A stretch of 64,000 nucleotides of DNA from Burkholderia savannae (lineage in GTDB: Bacteria > Pseudomonadota > Gammaproteobacteria > Burkholderiales > Burkholderiaceae): NCBI RefSeq assembly GCF_001524445.2, contig NZ_CP013418.1, positions 2,232,001-2,296,000 of the forward strand, written 5' to 3'. Below the pieces are notes generated by a model, which was not told the origin of the DNA, searched no databases, and saw only the letters and a list, made by a program, of their open reading frames with translations. Both the position numbers and the translations under genes were made by a program. Of this stretch, positions 1-8,253 are shown piece by piece (the stretch's first letter is position 1; every line of letters starts with the position of its first letter).

Positions 1-125
1 AATAACGTCCGAGCCATTCAGCACCTGCGCCGACATCGACGGGCATGTGGGACAACCGCTCATTTCACGCCGGCCCCGTATTGGCCGGCGGCACGACTCA
101 CACGTTCCTTCATCCGGGATCTCAC

Positions 126-767
126 ATGGCAGGCATCACGCTATCGATCGCCGACGATCATCCGATCGTCCTGCACTCGATCAAGCTGCTCGTCGAACCG
201 CAGCCGTTGCTGCAATTGCGGCACGTGTGCAGCAGCGGGCGCGAACTCCTTTCCGCGTTGACTCGCGAGCCGACTCATCTGGTGCTGACCGATCTCACCA
301 TGCCCGCGCAAGGCGGCTCATACGACGGCCTGGCACTGCTGCGCGCGGTGCGCGCGGCGGCGCCGCGCAGCAGAGTGATCGTCCTGACCGCGCAGAGCAA
401 CGCCGCGATATTGACGAAGGCGATGCAGCTCGGCGCGCGGGCGCTGGTCGGCAAGGCCGATCCGGCGCACGAAATCATCCGCGCCTGCATGCACGTCCAC
501 GCGGGAGCGACGCGCCATTTGTCGCCGGTCATGCGCAGGAACATCGAAGACGGCCAGTCCGCGCACATGCGCAATTGCAACCTGACGCAAAAGGAGCTCG
601 ACGTCGTGCGTCTGACGGCGACCGGGCTTTCGTTGTCGGAGATCGCGTTGCAGTACCGGCGATCGGTCAGCACCGTCGCATCGCAGAAATCCACCGCGAT
701 GCGCAAGCTCGGCATCCATTCCACGGCGGACCTGATCCGCTACGCCACTGAAAACGGATTGACATGA
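126..767 (+). CDS. RcsB-like LuxR-family response regulator
   Basis: Two-component response regulator of 213 aa. An N-terminal receiver domain (about 1-120) shows the acidic pair D10-D11, the phospho-acceptor D56 in TDLTMP and a conserved lysine near 110 (VGKAD). A LuxR/NarL-type helix-turn-helix follows (about 145-205). The D10/D11/D56 numbering, the TDLTMP...YDGL stretch and the C-terminal KELDVVRLTATGLSLSEIA region resemble RcsB more than generic NarL. An upstream ATG at 45 in the same frame exists, but the receiver fold begins at MAGITLSIADD, so 126 is chosen. The stop overlaps the next start (ATGA at 764-767), so it is probably translated with the secretion genes. No sensor kinase is present in the window; one may lie upstream. 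RcsB proteins control capsule, motility and surface genes, so a role in controlling the adjoining export and fimbrial genes is plausible but inferred. Confidence 0.88.
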   Translation: MAGITLSIADDHPIVLHSIKLLVEPQPLLQLRHVCSSGRELLSALTREPTHLVLTDLTMPAQGGSYDGLALLRAVRAAAPRSRVIVLTAQSNAAILTKAMQLGARALVGKADPAHEIIRACMHVHAGATRHLSPVMRRNIEDGQSAHMRNCNLTQKELDVVRLTATGLSLSEIALQYRRSVSTVASQKSTAMRKLGIHSTADLIRYATENGLT

Positions 768-2245
768 AAGCGACTCCGAACGCCGCGGCGGCGCGACGCG
801 GCACATCGGCATCCGAAAAAATGGACGAATTGCGATTTTCACCGCGCGCAGCGACGTTCAGACTGCGTGCTTCGAGCGATGCCGACGCAGGCATGAGCGC
901 CGCCGCCGTTTCGCGTTTCTTGCCGCGCGGGCGCTGGGCGCTGCTGTGGTTCGCGTTCGCCGCACCGGCGCCGAGCGCGCATGCGACGACGCTGCCGCAG
1001 GCCGTGGCGGCCGCGCGCACGTTCGATGCGGCGATCTCGGCCGCGCGTCACGGCGAGCGGGCCGGCGCGCAGAAGCGTTGGGAAGGGCTCGCCGGGCTGC
1101 TGCCGAAGGTGCAGCTCGAGGGCGCGTATACGCGCCAGGATCAGCCGAGCGCGTCGTACGCAGCCGGCGTGCGGCGCCATTACTACGCGATCACGCTGAC
1201 GCAGCCGCTGTTCGACCTCGGCCGCTATGCCGACTACCAGCGCGGCGCCGCGCAGGCGAGCGGGGCGGAGGTGGAGCTCGCCAGCGCGCAGCAGCAGCTC
1301 GTGAGCAACGTTTCCGATGCGTTCTTCGAGATCCTGTATCAGCGCGAGGTGCTGCAGGCCACGCGCGCGGCCAAGGAGACCTTCGGTCAGCAGCTCGAGC
1401 GTGCGCGCCTCGCGCTGAACATCGGTGAGGGCACCCGGACCGACGTCGACGAGGCTCAGGCCAATTACGACGACGCGCAGGCGCGCGAGATCGGTGCGCT
1501 CAACGATCTCGAAACCGCCGGCGGCGCATACGAGCGGCTGACCGGCCTGCGTGCGGCCGACGTCGATCCGCTTGCCGGCGTATGTCGCTCGCCGCCTTCG
1601 ATGGCCGAACTGGAGCCGATGCTCGCGCGTGCGGAAGAGGACAACCTCGAAGTCCGCGCGGCCGCGTTCCAGCTCGACGAGGCGCAGGCCGACGTGACGA
1701 CGGCGCGCGCGAGCCATTTGCCGGTGGTGAACCTTCAGGGCAGCTACGGCGGCAACTGGAGCCGCGCGCAGAACGGCAACGCGCTCGACGAGCTGTTCGG
1801 CACGACGTCGAAAACGCGAACGTCGATGATCGGCATCACGGTGACGATCCCGCTGTTCGCCGGCGGCGCGGCGGTGGCCACGTCGCGCGAAGCGTACAGC
1901 CGCCGCGCGCAGCGCCGCGATCAGTTCGAGGATGCGCGCCGGCGCGCGCGCCAGGATGCGCGCGCCGCGTTCCTCGGCATCGTCAACGGCGCGGCCAAGC
2001 TCAGGGCGCAGCAGCGCGCGGTGGAATCCGCGCGCAGCCGCGTCGAGTCGACGCATTACGGCCGCGAAGTCGGGCTGCGCACCAATGTCGACGAGCTGAC
2101 GGCGCAGCAGAAGTATTTCGAGGCGGCGCGGGATCTTGCCGATGCGCGCTTTCGCTATATCACCGCGCGGCTGAAATTGTCGGCCGTGCTGGGCACGATC
2201 GCTCAGGACGACCTGAACGAATTTGGATGTTTGACCGTCGGCTAG
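764..2245 (+). CDS. TolC-family outer-membrane efflux/secretion channel
   Basis: Outer-membrane factor of a type I secretion system, up to 493 aa. It has the two-fold repeated, coiled-coil-rich TolC architecture with Ala/Gln/Arg-rich helices, and barrel-type segments such as LEGAYTRQDQPSASYAAG and VNLQGSYGGNWS. A signal peptide (GRWALLWFAFAAPAPSAHA) lies about 40 residues in. Either the true start is the in-frame ATG at 893 (450 aa) or the first 43 codons are a leader translated through the ATGA overlap with the regulator. It should form the trans-periplasmic duct for the HlyD-like adaptor and the C39 ABC exporter that follow. The family is certain; the start is not. Confidence 0.88.
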   Translation: MKATPNAAAARRGTSASEKMDELRFSPRAATFRLRASSDADAGMSAAAVSRFLPRGRWALLWFAFAAPAPSAHATTLPQAVAAARTFDAAISAARHGERAGAQKRWEGLAGLLPKVQLEGAYTRQDQPSASYAAGVRRHYYAITLTQPLFDLGRYADYQRGAAQASGAEVELASAQQQLVSNVSDAFFEILYQREVLQATRAAKETFGQQLERARLALNIGEGTRTDVDEAQANYDDAQAREIGALNDLETAGGAYERLTGLRAADVDPLAGVCRSPPSMAELEPMLARAEEDNLEVRAAAFQLDEAQADVTTARASHLPVVNLQGSYGGNWSRAQNGNALDELFGTTSKTRTSMIGITVTIPLFAGGAAVATSREAYSRRAQRRDQFEDARRRARQDARAAFLGIVNGAAKLRAQQRAVESARSRVESTHYGREVGLRTNVDELTAQQKYFEAARDLADARFRYITARLKLSAVLGTIAQDDLNEFGCLTVG

Positions 2246-2280
2246 GCGCATGCGGCCCGAGGTTTCATTGATGGATTGTC

Positions 2281-3540
2281 ATGTCTGACTCACTGTTTCG
2301 CCCCGAGGCGCTCGAAGCCGGCAAGGGCAAGCTGATCGGCACGGTTGCGCTGTACTCGCCGCCTTACCGCTGGTTGCTCATCGCCATCGTGGCGGTCATC
2401 GCCGTTTCCGTCGCGGCGTTCATGGCGCTCGGCACGTATACGAAGCGCGAACGCGTGATGGGGCAGATCGTGCCCACCGCCGGCGTGCTCAATGTCAGCC
2501 CGCCCGTCACCGGCACGGTGGAAAAGATCGAGGCCCGCGAAGGCCAGCGCGTGCGCGCAGGCGAGCCGCTAGTCACGGTGTCGGCTGAGGTGACGACTTC
2601 GTTGGGCGACGCCCGCGAGATGGTTCGCACCCAGCTCGAGACGCAGCGCGAGCGGCTCCGGAGCGATCTGAGCGGCCAGACGGTGCTGGCCGACGAAGCG
2701 ATTCGCGGGCTGAAGGATCGCGCGGCGACATTGGAGGGCCAACTGCGCGAACTTCAACTGCAGCACGCGCACCGCGTGCGCCAGGTGGAGCTCGCCCGCA
2801 GCCAGCTCGAGAAGCTGGCGATGATGCGAACTCAAGGCTATGCGTCGAATTCGCAGGTCGATCAGCAGGAAGCCAGCGTGCTCGACGCGGAGGCTCGCCT
2901 GCAGGATTCCGTGCGCGCGCGGCTCGACGTGCAGGGCCAGTTGATCCAGGTGCGACAGCAGTTGCGCGAGCAGCCGCTGAATGCACGGCAGCAGCGCAAC
3001 GAAACCGGACGCAAGCTGGCGGAAACCGAACAGGCCATCGTCGAGAACGAAGCGCGCCGCTCCGTCGTGCTGCGCGCACCGGCCGACGGCGTGGTGGGGG
3101 CGATGCTGTTCAAGGTCGGCCAGATCGTCAGCGCCGGACAGACCGCGGTGTCGGTGCTGCCCGCCGACGGCAAGCTCGAAGCGCAACTGATGGTGCCGAG
3201 CCGCGCCATCGGCTTCATTCATCCGGGGCAGACCGTGGTGCTGCGCTACGAGGCTTATCCCTACCAGAAATTCGGCCAGCAATTCGGCCGGGTGTCGGGC
3301 GTGTCGCGCAGCGCGCTGTCGCCGCAGGAAGTCGCGGCGTTGACGGGCCAACCGAACGTGCAGGAGCAGCACTACCGGCTGACCGTCGCGCTGGATCGTC
3401 AGGACATCGCGGTCTACGACCGCACGGAGCGCCTGCGTCCCGGCATGGCGCTCGATGCCGATCTCCTGCTCGACCGTCGCACGCTGATCGAATGGGTGCT
3501 GGAGCCGATCTACGCGCTCGGCCGTCGCGCGAGCGCCTGA
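2281..3540 (+). CDS. HlyD-family periplasmic adaptor (bacteriocin-type exporter)
   Basis: Membrane-fusion protein of 419 aa linking the inner-membrane ABC exporter to the TolC-like channel. A short cytosolic N-terminus is followed by one membrane helix (about 31-55, WLLIAIVAVIAVSVAAFMAL). Next come a lipoyl half-motif (GTVEKIEAREGQRVRAGEPL), a long coiled coil (about 115-265) and the second lipoyl half (RAPADGVVGAMLFKVGQIVSAG), then a beta-barrel region. This is the CvaA/HlyD layout found with peptide exporters. It starts 35 nt after the channel gene and ends 66 nt before the exporter gene, consistent with one transcript. Confidence 0.92.
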   Translation: MSDSLFRPEALEAGKGKLIGTVALYSPPYRWLLIAIVAVIAVSVAAFMALGTYTKRERVMGQIVPTAGVLNVSPPVTGTVEKIEAREGQRVRAGEPLVTVSAEVTTSLGDAREMVRTQLETQRERLRSDLSGQTVLADEAIRGLKDRAATLEGQLRELQLQHAHRVRQVELARSQLEKLAMMRTQGYASNSQVDQQEASVLDAEARLQDSVRARLDVQGQLIQVRQQLREQPLNARQQRNETGRKLAETEQAIVENEARRSVVLRAPADGVVGAMLFKVGQIVSAGQTAVSVLPADGKLEAQLMVPSRAIGFIHPGQTVVLRYEAYPYQKFGQQFGRVSGVSRSALSPQEVAALTGQPNVQEQHYRLTVALDRQDIAVYDRTERLRPGMALDADLLLDRRTLIEWVLEPIYALGRRASA

Positions 3541-3606
3541 AACCGAACTGTCACGAACCACCGGCTTGCCGCTCGCGGCGCGCATGCCGGCACTGAAATC
3601 CGAACG

Positions 3607-5742
3607 ATGAGTATTCTGAATGCCTTGCGCTTTGGCTGGGGACGCCGGCTGCCAGTGATCCTGCAAACGCAAGCGGCCGAATGCGGGCTTGCTTGCGTGG
3701 GAATGGTGGCGGGATTCTTCGGCCACGATATCGACATGATGCATCTGCGTCAGCGCTTCACCACGTCGCTCAAGGGCGCCACGCTCGGCGACGTGATGCG
3801 CATAGCCCAGCGCCTCGGGCTGGCGTCGCGCGCGCTGCGGCTCGAGCTGGGCGAGCTCGGCCAACTGCGGCGGCCCTGCATCCTGCATTGGGAGATGAGC
3901 CATTTCGTGGTGCTCAAGCGCGTCGAGCGCGATCACATCGTCATCCATGATCCCGCGCGCGGCGCGCGCAAGGTGCCGATGGACGAAGTCTCGCGCTGCT
4001 TCACCGGCGTCGCGCTGGAATTGCTGCCGACCGCCGCGTTCGAACGCAAGCGCGAGCGCGAATCGATTTCGATGCTGCGGCTGATCGGCAGCGTGCTCGG
4101 CGTGCGCTCGGCATTCGTCCAGGTGCTGACCTTGTCCGTCGCGCTGGAGTTGTTCGGCATCCTGACGCCGTTCTACATGCAGTGGGTGATGGATCACGTG
4201 CTGGTTTCGTCCGATCGCGATCTCCTGACGCTGCTCGGCATCGGCTTCGCGATGGTGGCGCTGTTCCAGACCGCCATCACGGCGCTGCGCTCGTGGGTCG
4301 TGACATGGTTCTCGAGCCTGCTCAGCGTGCAATGGAGCGCCAATGTCTGCGCGCATCTGCTGCGGTTGCCGATGACGTATTTCGAGCAGCGCCATATCGG
4401 CGACGTGGTGTCGCGCTTCGGTGCGGTGGGCACGATCCAGAGCACGCTGACCTCGCGTTTCGTCGGCACCTTGCTCGACGGCGTGATGGCCGTCGTCACG
4501 CTGGGCATGCTGTTCGTCTACAACCGCACGCTGACCTGGCTCGTGATCGCGCTGTTCGCCGCATACGCGCTGCTGCGCGCCGTCGCGTACCGTCCGTTCC
4601 GGCAGGCCAACGAAGACCAGATCGTCTACGCGGCGCGGACCGAGACTCAATTGCTGGAATCGATCCGCGGCGTTCAAGCCATCAAGCTCGCCAACAAGCA
4701 GGACGAGCGCGTGGCGATCTACGCCAATGCGATGGTCGAGACCGCGAACAAGGGAATCGCGATCCAGCGCTTGTCCATCGGTTTCTCCGCCGTTCACGGA
4801 CTGGTTTCCGGTATGGGCCGGGTCGCGCTCGTGTGGCTGGCCGCGCAGCAGGTCATCGACGGCAGCTTCTCCGCCGGCATGCTGGTGGCCTACATCAGCT
4901 TTGCGGATCAGTTCATCGGACGCGGCTCCGGCCTGATCGACGCGCTGATCGATTTCCGCATGCTGCGGCTGTACGGCGAGCGCCTCGCCGATATCGTGCT
5001 GACGGATGTCGAGGCCGACATGGAAGGGAGCGTCGCGCACATGCCGAGCACGCAACGGGATGCGCCGCCCGCGATCTCCGTTCGCAATTTGCGCTATCGC
5101 TACGCGGAAGGCGAACCGTGGGTGCTCGACGGCTGCTCGTTCGATATCGCCGCCGGCGAATCGGTGGCCATCGTCGGCCCCTCGGGGCAGGGGAAGACCA
5201 CGCTGGCCAAGCTGCTGCTGGGGCTGCTCGAACCTCAGGAGGGCACGATCGCGGTGGATGGCGTCGACATTCGCCACATCGGCTTGCAGCACTACCGCGA
5301 CCGCATCGGTTGCGTGATGCAGGACGACATTCTCTTCGCGGGCTCGATCGCGGACAACATCGGCTTCTTCGATCTCGAACCGGATCTGGCGCGGATCGAG
5401 GACGCGGCGCGGCTCGCGCAGATCCACGACGACATCGCCGCGATGCCCATGGGCTATCAGAGCCTGGTGGGGGACATGGGATCGTCCCTGTCGGGCGGGC
5501 AGTGTCAGCGTGTGCTGCTGGCGCGCGCGCTGTATCGGCGTCCGGACATTCTGGTGCTGGACGAGGCCACGAGCCATCTCGACGTCGCACGCGAACTCGC
5601 GATCAACGAGGCCGTCAGCGCGATGCCGATCACGCGCATCCTGATCGCCCATCGCCCCGAAACCATCCGCAGCGCGCAGCGGGCCTTACTGCTGGAAAAC
5701 GGGCGCGCCGCGTTCGTACCGTTGCCCGTCGCGACGCGGTGA
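3607..5742 (+). CDS. C39 peptidase-containing ABC exporter (CvaB/LagD type)
   Basis: Peptidase-containing ABC transporter of 711 aa that would cut leader peptides after a double-glycine-type site and export the mature peptide. The N-terminal C39 domain carries Q20, the nucleophile C26 (in QAAECGLAC), H99 (SHFVVL) and D115 (IHDPARG), so the catalytic set looks intact. Transmembrane segments span roughly 150-430. The ATPase domain has Walker A GPSGQGKTT (about 525), signature LSGGQ (about 627), Walker B ILVLDEATS (about 647) and an H-loop histidine (IAHRPE, about 680). The two small genes immediately downstream, with a Gly-Ala leader, are the obvious substrates. Confidence 0.94.
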   Translation: MSILNALRFGWGRRLPVILQTQAAECGLACVGMVAGFFGHDIDMMHLRQRFTTSLKGATLGDVMRIAQRLGLASRALRLELGELGQLRRPCILHWEMSHFVVLKRVERDHIVIHDPARGARKVPMDEVSRCFTGVALELLPTAAFERKRERESISMLRLIGSVLGVRSAFVQVLTLSVALELFGILTPFYMQWVMDHVLVSSDRDLLTLLGIGFAMVALFQTAITALRSWVVTWFSSLLSVQWSANVCAHLLRLPMTYFEQRHIGDVVSRFGAVGTIQSTLTSRFVGTLLDGVMAVVTLGMLFVYNRTLTWLVIALFAAYALLRAVAYRPFRQANEDQIVYAARTETQLLESIRGVQAIKLANKQDERVAIYANAMVETANKGIAIQRLSIGFSAVHGLVSGMGRVALVWLAAQQVIDGSFSAGMLVAYISFADQFIGRGSGLIDALIDFRMLRLYGERLADIVLTDVEADMEGSVAHMPSTQRDAPPAISVRNLRYRYAEGEPWVLDGCSFDIAAGESVAIVGPSGQGKTTLAKLLLGLLEPQEGTIAVDGVDIRHIGLQHYRDRIGCVMQDDILFAGSIADNIGFFDLEPDLARIEDAARLAQIHDDIAAMPMGYQSLVGDMGSSLSGGQCQRVLLARALYRRPDILVLDEATSHLDVARELAINEAVSAMPITRILIAHRPETIRSAQRALLLENGRAAFVPLPVATR

Positions 5743-5873
5743 GGCGCGCGTCGGACGCGCGTCGCGCATCGGTGCGCATCGGCGCGCGACCGACGAGCCC
5801 GCTGACGATTCGAGCCGCCGGCGAACCGGCCTTTCTTTGTTCGCCAATCCACTATTTCAAAAGGAGTATTTCA

Positions 5874-6188
5874 ATGCGTGAACTGACCGTGATGGAACTG
5901 GAGCATGTCGCCGGCGCAGGCTTCTGGTCGAGTCTGGGTGCCAGCGTTCTCGGTGCGCTCACGGGCTTCGGCACGGGCTTCTTCAAGGGCGGCGTGACGG
6001 GCGGCAGCACGGGCGGCATCGTGGGCGCGGGCATCATTTCGGCCGGCGTCGGTGCAATCGCCGGTGCGATCGTCGGCCTCGTGGGCGGCGCCATTTACGG
6101 CCTCATGAACGACTGGGCCCCGACGGCGTCGTGGTTCAACGAGAACATGAACAGCCTGCTCGATCCGACCTATCCGGCACTGAAGTAA
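5874..6188 (+). CDS. Small exported peptide 1, Gly-Ala leader, glycine-rich (microcin/bacteriocin-like)
   Basis: A 104-aa peptide, not matched to a named family. It begins MRELTVMELEHVAGA, which resembles the double-glycine leaders of class II microcins and bacteriocins but with Gly14-Ala15 in place of Gly-Gly. The mature part would be about 89 residues. It opens with an aromatic segment (GFWSSLG), followed by a glycine-rich hydrophobic stretch dense in GxxxG-like spacing (about 30-75) and a C-terminal tail with Trp, Phe and Pro. Such stretches occur in pore-forming two-peptide bacteriocins. A strong ribosome site (AAGGAG, 5861-5866) sits 7 nt before the ATG. It lies 131 nt after the C39 exporter and 119 nt before a second gene with the same leader. 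No immunity gene is recognised. Confidence 0.8.
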   Translation: MRELTVMELEHVAGAGFWSSLGASVLGALTGFGTGFFKGGVTGGSTGGIVGAGIISAGVGAIAGAIVGLVGGAIYGLMNDWAPTASWFNENMNSLLDPTYPALK

Positions 6189-6307
6189 ATCCGGCGGCCG
6201 TCTTGTCCCGCGCGGCGCGACCGCTGCACGCCAAGTGCCGGGGACGAGACGGCTCCGTGTCACAACGTCGGAGTCCAGACGATCCGACGCTAACGAAGGA
6301 GCTGAAA

Positions 6308-6565
6308 ATGCGCGAACTCAACTACATGGAAACGGCGAACGTCGCAGGCGCGTGGAGCTGGTCGGATATCACGACGAGCTCGATCATGGCGATGTTTCGT
6401 CCGGCGTCGAACGCCGAGCTCACCGTGAGGGAGCCGCCGGAGTTGACGGGCGGCGCGGCCGGATTGGGCGACACCTTCGGCAAGGTTGCCGCGGCGCTGC
6501 TCGTCGGCGGCGTACTGCTCGCCGGCGGCATCGGCGCGGGCTTGCTGTCGCTCGCACGTCGCTGA
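6308..6565 (+). CDS. Small exported peptide 2, same Gly-Ala leader
   Basis: An 85-aa peptide with no recognised family. Its first 15 residues, MRELNYMETANVAGA, match peptide 1 at M1-R-E-L, M7-E8 and V12-A-G-A, with the Gly-Ala doublet again at 14-15, so both should be handled by the same C39 exporter. The remainder is short, with a Trp/Ser start (WSWSD), a central polar region with EPPEL, and a C-terminal hydrophobic helix rich in Gly/Ala/Leu (about 60-82) ending in Arg-Arg. GAAGGAG (6295-6301) lies 6 nt ahead of the ATG. Two peptides side by side could act as a pair, as in two-component bacteriocins, but a structural or signalling role with the fimbriae is equally open. Confidence 0.78.
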   Translation: MRELNYMETANVAGAWSWSDITTSSIMAMFRPASNAELTVREPPELTGGAAGLGDTFGKVAAALLVGGVLLAGGIGAGLLSLARR

Positions 6566-6587
6566 TCCGACGGCCTGTCCGCATCGT

Positions 6588-6621
6588 CCCCCTCGCGCCG
6601 CGGCACGCGAGCGCGAGGGGG
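6588..6621. other. Strong GC hairpin after the peptide genes
   Basis: A perfect 10-bp inverted repeat (CCCCCTCGCG at 6588-6597 against CGCGAGGGGG at 6612-6621) with a 14-nt loop lies 22 nt after the peptide 2 stop. No T-run follows, so it looks like an RNA-stabilising or pausing structure, not a canonical terminator, between the peptide genes and the fimbrial operon. Confidence 0.55.
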
Positions 6622-6780
6622 CATGACGCTGTCGCCGCCGCTGTCTTCTGCGTTGCGTATTTGGACGTTTTGCGATTTAAGGACTCCGAATAATGGAACA
6701 GAATGAATCGTTGTCCGCAATGCCACGCATGGCGCGACAACGATCAAACCCTGTTCAATCAAACGGAAAACGTAAATCGA

Positions 6781-7308
6781 ATGAACCAGAAAATCGCCTT
6801 CGGCATTCTTTCCGCCGCTCTCGCACTGCCCATGGCCGCTCACGCATCGGACGGCACCATCACGTTCAATGGCGCAATCGAGGCGCAGACCTGCACGATC
6901 AGCGTGAACGGCGGTAACCAGGACGCCACCGTTCAGCTTCCGACGGTGTCGGCAAGCACGCTGAGCACGAAGGGCAGCACGGCGGGCGCGACCAACTTCA
7001 CGATCGCGCTGAGCGAGTGCTCCGGCGACGCCACGCAAGTCCGCGCCTTCTTCGAGGCGGGCCCGAACGTCGACGCCACGAGCGGCAACCTGAACAACAA
7101 CGGTTCCGCCACGCAAGTGCAGGTTCAACTGCTGAACGCGGACGGCGTCGTGCTGCAAGCGGGCGACGAGTCGCAGCGCAGCAATGCCGCTTCCGCTCTG
7201 ACGGACGGCGCGGCAACGCTGGTCTACGGCGCTCAGTACTACGCGACCGGCGCCGCCACCGCGGGTGACGTTCAAACTTCGGTGACCTACTCGATCGACT
7301 ATCTGTAA
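6781..7308 (+). CDS. Major fimbrial subunit (type 1 pilin family)
   Basis: Chaperone-usher pilin of 175 aa. A clear Sec signal peptide (MNQKIAFGILSAALALPMAAHA) precedes an N-terminal donor strand region (DGTITFNGAIEAQTC). The conserved disulfide pair is visible as QTC and SEC, and the C-terminus ends YSIDYL with the penultimate-tyrosine-like pattern that binds the chaperone. An upstream in-frame ATG at 6703 would put about 26 polar residues before the signal peptide and is rejected. It is the first gene of a pilin-chaperone-usher-adhesin operon, and is followed by a terminator-like hairpin, as is usual where pilin is needed in excess. Confidence 0.93.
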   Translation: MNQKIAFGILSAALALPMAAHASDGTITFNGAIEAQTCTISVNGGNQDATVQLPTVSASTLSTKGSTAGATNFTIALSECSGDATQVRAFFEAGPNVDATSGNLNNNGSATQVQVQLLNADGVVLQAGDESQRSNAASALTDGAATLVYGAQYYATGAATAGDVQTSVTYSIDYL

Positions 7309-7320
7309 GCACCGTCGGCG

Positions 7321-7348
7321 AGGCTCCGTCGTCTGCATGGAGCCTTTT
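7321..7348 (+). terminator. Attenuator-type terminator after the pilin gene
   Basis: AGGCTCC (7321-7327) pairs with GGAGCCT (7339-7345) around an 11-nt loop and is followed directly by further T residues. Its place between the major pilin and the chaperone gene fits partial termination that keeps pilin mRNA in excess. Confidence 0.6.
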
Positions 7349-7363
7349 ACGGCAAGGGGGGCT

Positions 7364-7391
7364 ATTCCAGCCCTCCTTCGTAGGCTGGAAT
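7364..7391 (+). promoter_or_regulatory. Hairpin abutting the chaperone start codon
   Basis: A perfect 9-bp inverted repeat (ATTCCAGCC, 7364-7372, with GGCTGGAAT, 7383-7391; 10-nt loop) ends 5 nt before the chaperone ATG at 7397. The only purine-rich stretch ahead of that ATG (GGAA, 7387-7390) is inside the right arm, so the hairpin may mask the ribosome site. Functional effect is inferred. Confidence 0.5.
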
Positions 7392-7396
7392 TCACT

Positions 7397-8170
7397 ATGC
7401 TCTCATTCAGAACGCCGAAGCGCGGCCGCTCGCGGTTGCATCTCTTCGTCCTTTCCCTTGCCCTTGTCGTCAGCACCGAGGCGGCAGCCAACATCGTTCT
7501 GTTCGGCACGCGCGTGATCTATCCCGAGGGGCGGCGCGAAGTGTCCGTGCGCATGAACAATCGGGGCGATCAGCCCGCACTGGTTCAGGCATGGGTCGAT
7601 CGCGGCGACACGACGGCGACGCCCGACAAGGCGGACGCGCCGTTCGTCATCACGCCGCCGATTTCCCGCGTCGAACCCGGCAAGGGGCAGACGTTGCGGC
7701 TCTCCTTTCTCGGCGACGACGTGCCCGAGGACAAGGAATCGCTCTACTGGCTGAACGTGCTCGACATTCCGCCCAGGCCGAAGGCCGTCGAAGGTGAAAA
7801 CCTGATGCAGCTCGCCATCCGTTCGCGCGTCAAGATATTCCTGCGGCCCGCGGCGTTGACCGACGAAGGGGCGATGGCCGCCGCGCAACAGGTGCGATGG
7901 CAGGTGCAGCGCGACGGCAACGGGCGCGTTCAAGGCGTCTTGGCGAGCAATCCCAGCGCTTACTACGTCAATATCGCGACGGTCGAGATCGGCCCCGAAG
8001 GCAAATCCGTCATTGCCGGCGAGGGGGCGATGATCGCGCCGGGCGCGACCCATCTGTTCCGTTTCGCCTCGTCGCTTCCGGCACAGCTCGAGAAGGCGCG
8101 CGTGGCGTTCGGCTATATCACCGACTACGGCGGCATTGCGCGCGGCGAAAGCACCCTCGGCACGCCCTGA
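7397..8170 (+). CDS. Periplasmic fimbrial chaperone (PapD family)
   Basis: Chaperone of 257 aa that would donate a strand to pilin subunits and deliver them to the usher. A signal peptide (LFVLSLALVVSTEAAA) is followed by the PapD N-domain. Typical elements are GTRVIYPEGRREVSVRMNN, the RVEPGKGQTLRL loop and the ESLYWLNVLDIPP motif, with the C-domain from about residue 140. An in-frame start further upstream (7337) would add 20 residues without a better ribosome site. It lies 88 nt after the pilin gene, separated by two hairpins, and 83 nt before the usher. Confidence 0.93.
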   Translation: MLSFRTPKRGRSRLHLFVLSLALVVSTEAAANIVLFGTRVIYPEGRREVSVRMNNRGDQPALVQAWVDRGDTTATPDKADAPFVITPPISRVEPGKGQTLRLSFLGDDVPEDKESLYWLNVLDIPPRPKAVEGENLMQLAIRSRVKIFLRPAALTDEGAMAAAQQVRWQVQRDGNGRVQGVLASNPSAYYVNIATVEIGPEGKSVIAGEGAMIAPGATHLFRFASSLPAQLEKARVAFGYITDYGGIARGESTLGTP

Positions 8171-8253
8171 CACCCCCGGTTTCGCTCCGCGCCGCGCCTT
8201 GCCCCACAGCCGGCGGCGGCGCCCGGCGCGACGCACTTCAACCTTCAGTCACC

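Noticed and set aside
2569..5652. 1027-codon open frame on the - strand opposite the secretion genes
   Set aside because: It is rich in Arg, His, Gln and Ala, has no domain, and covers well-supported HlyD and ABC exporter genes; a product of third-position GC bias.
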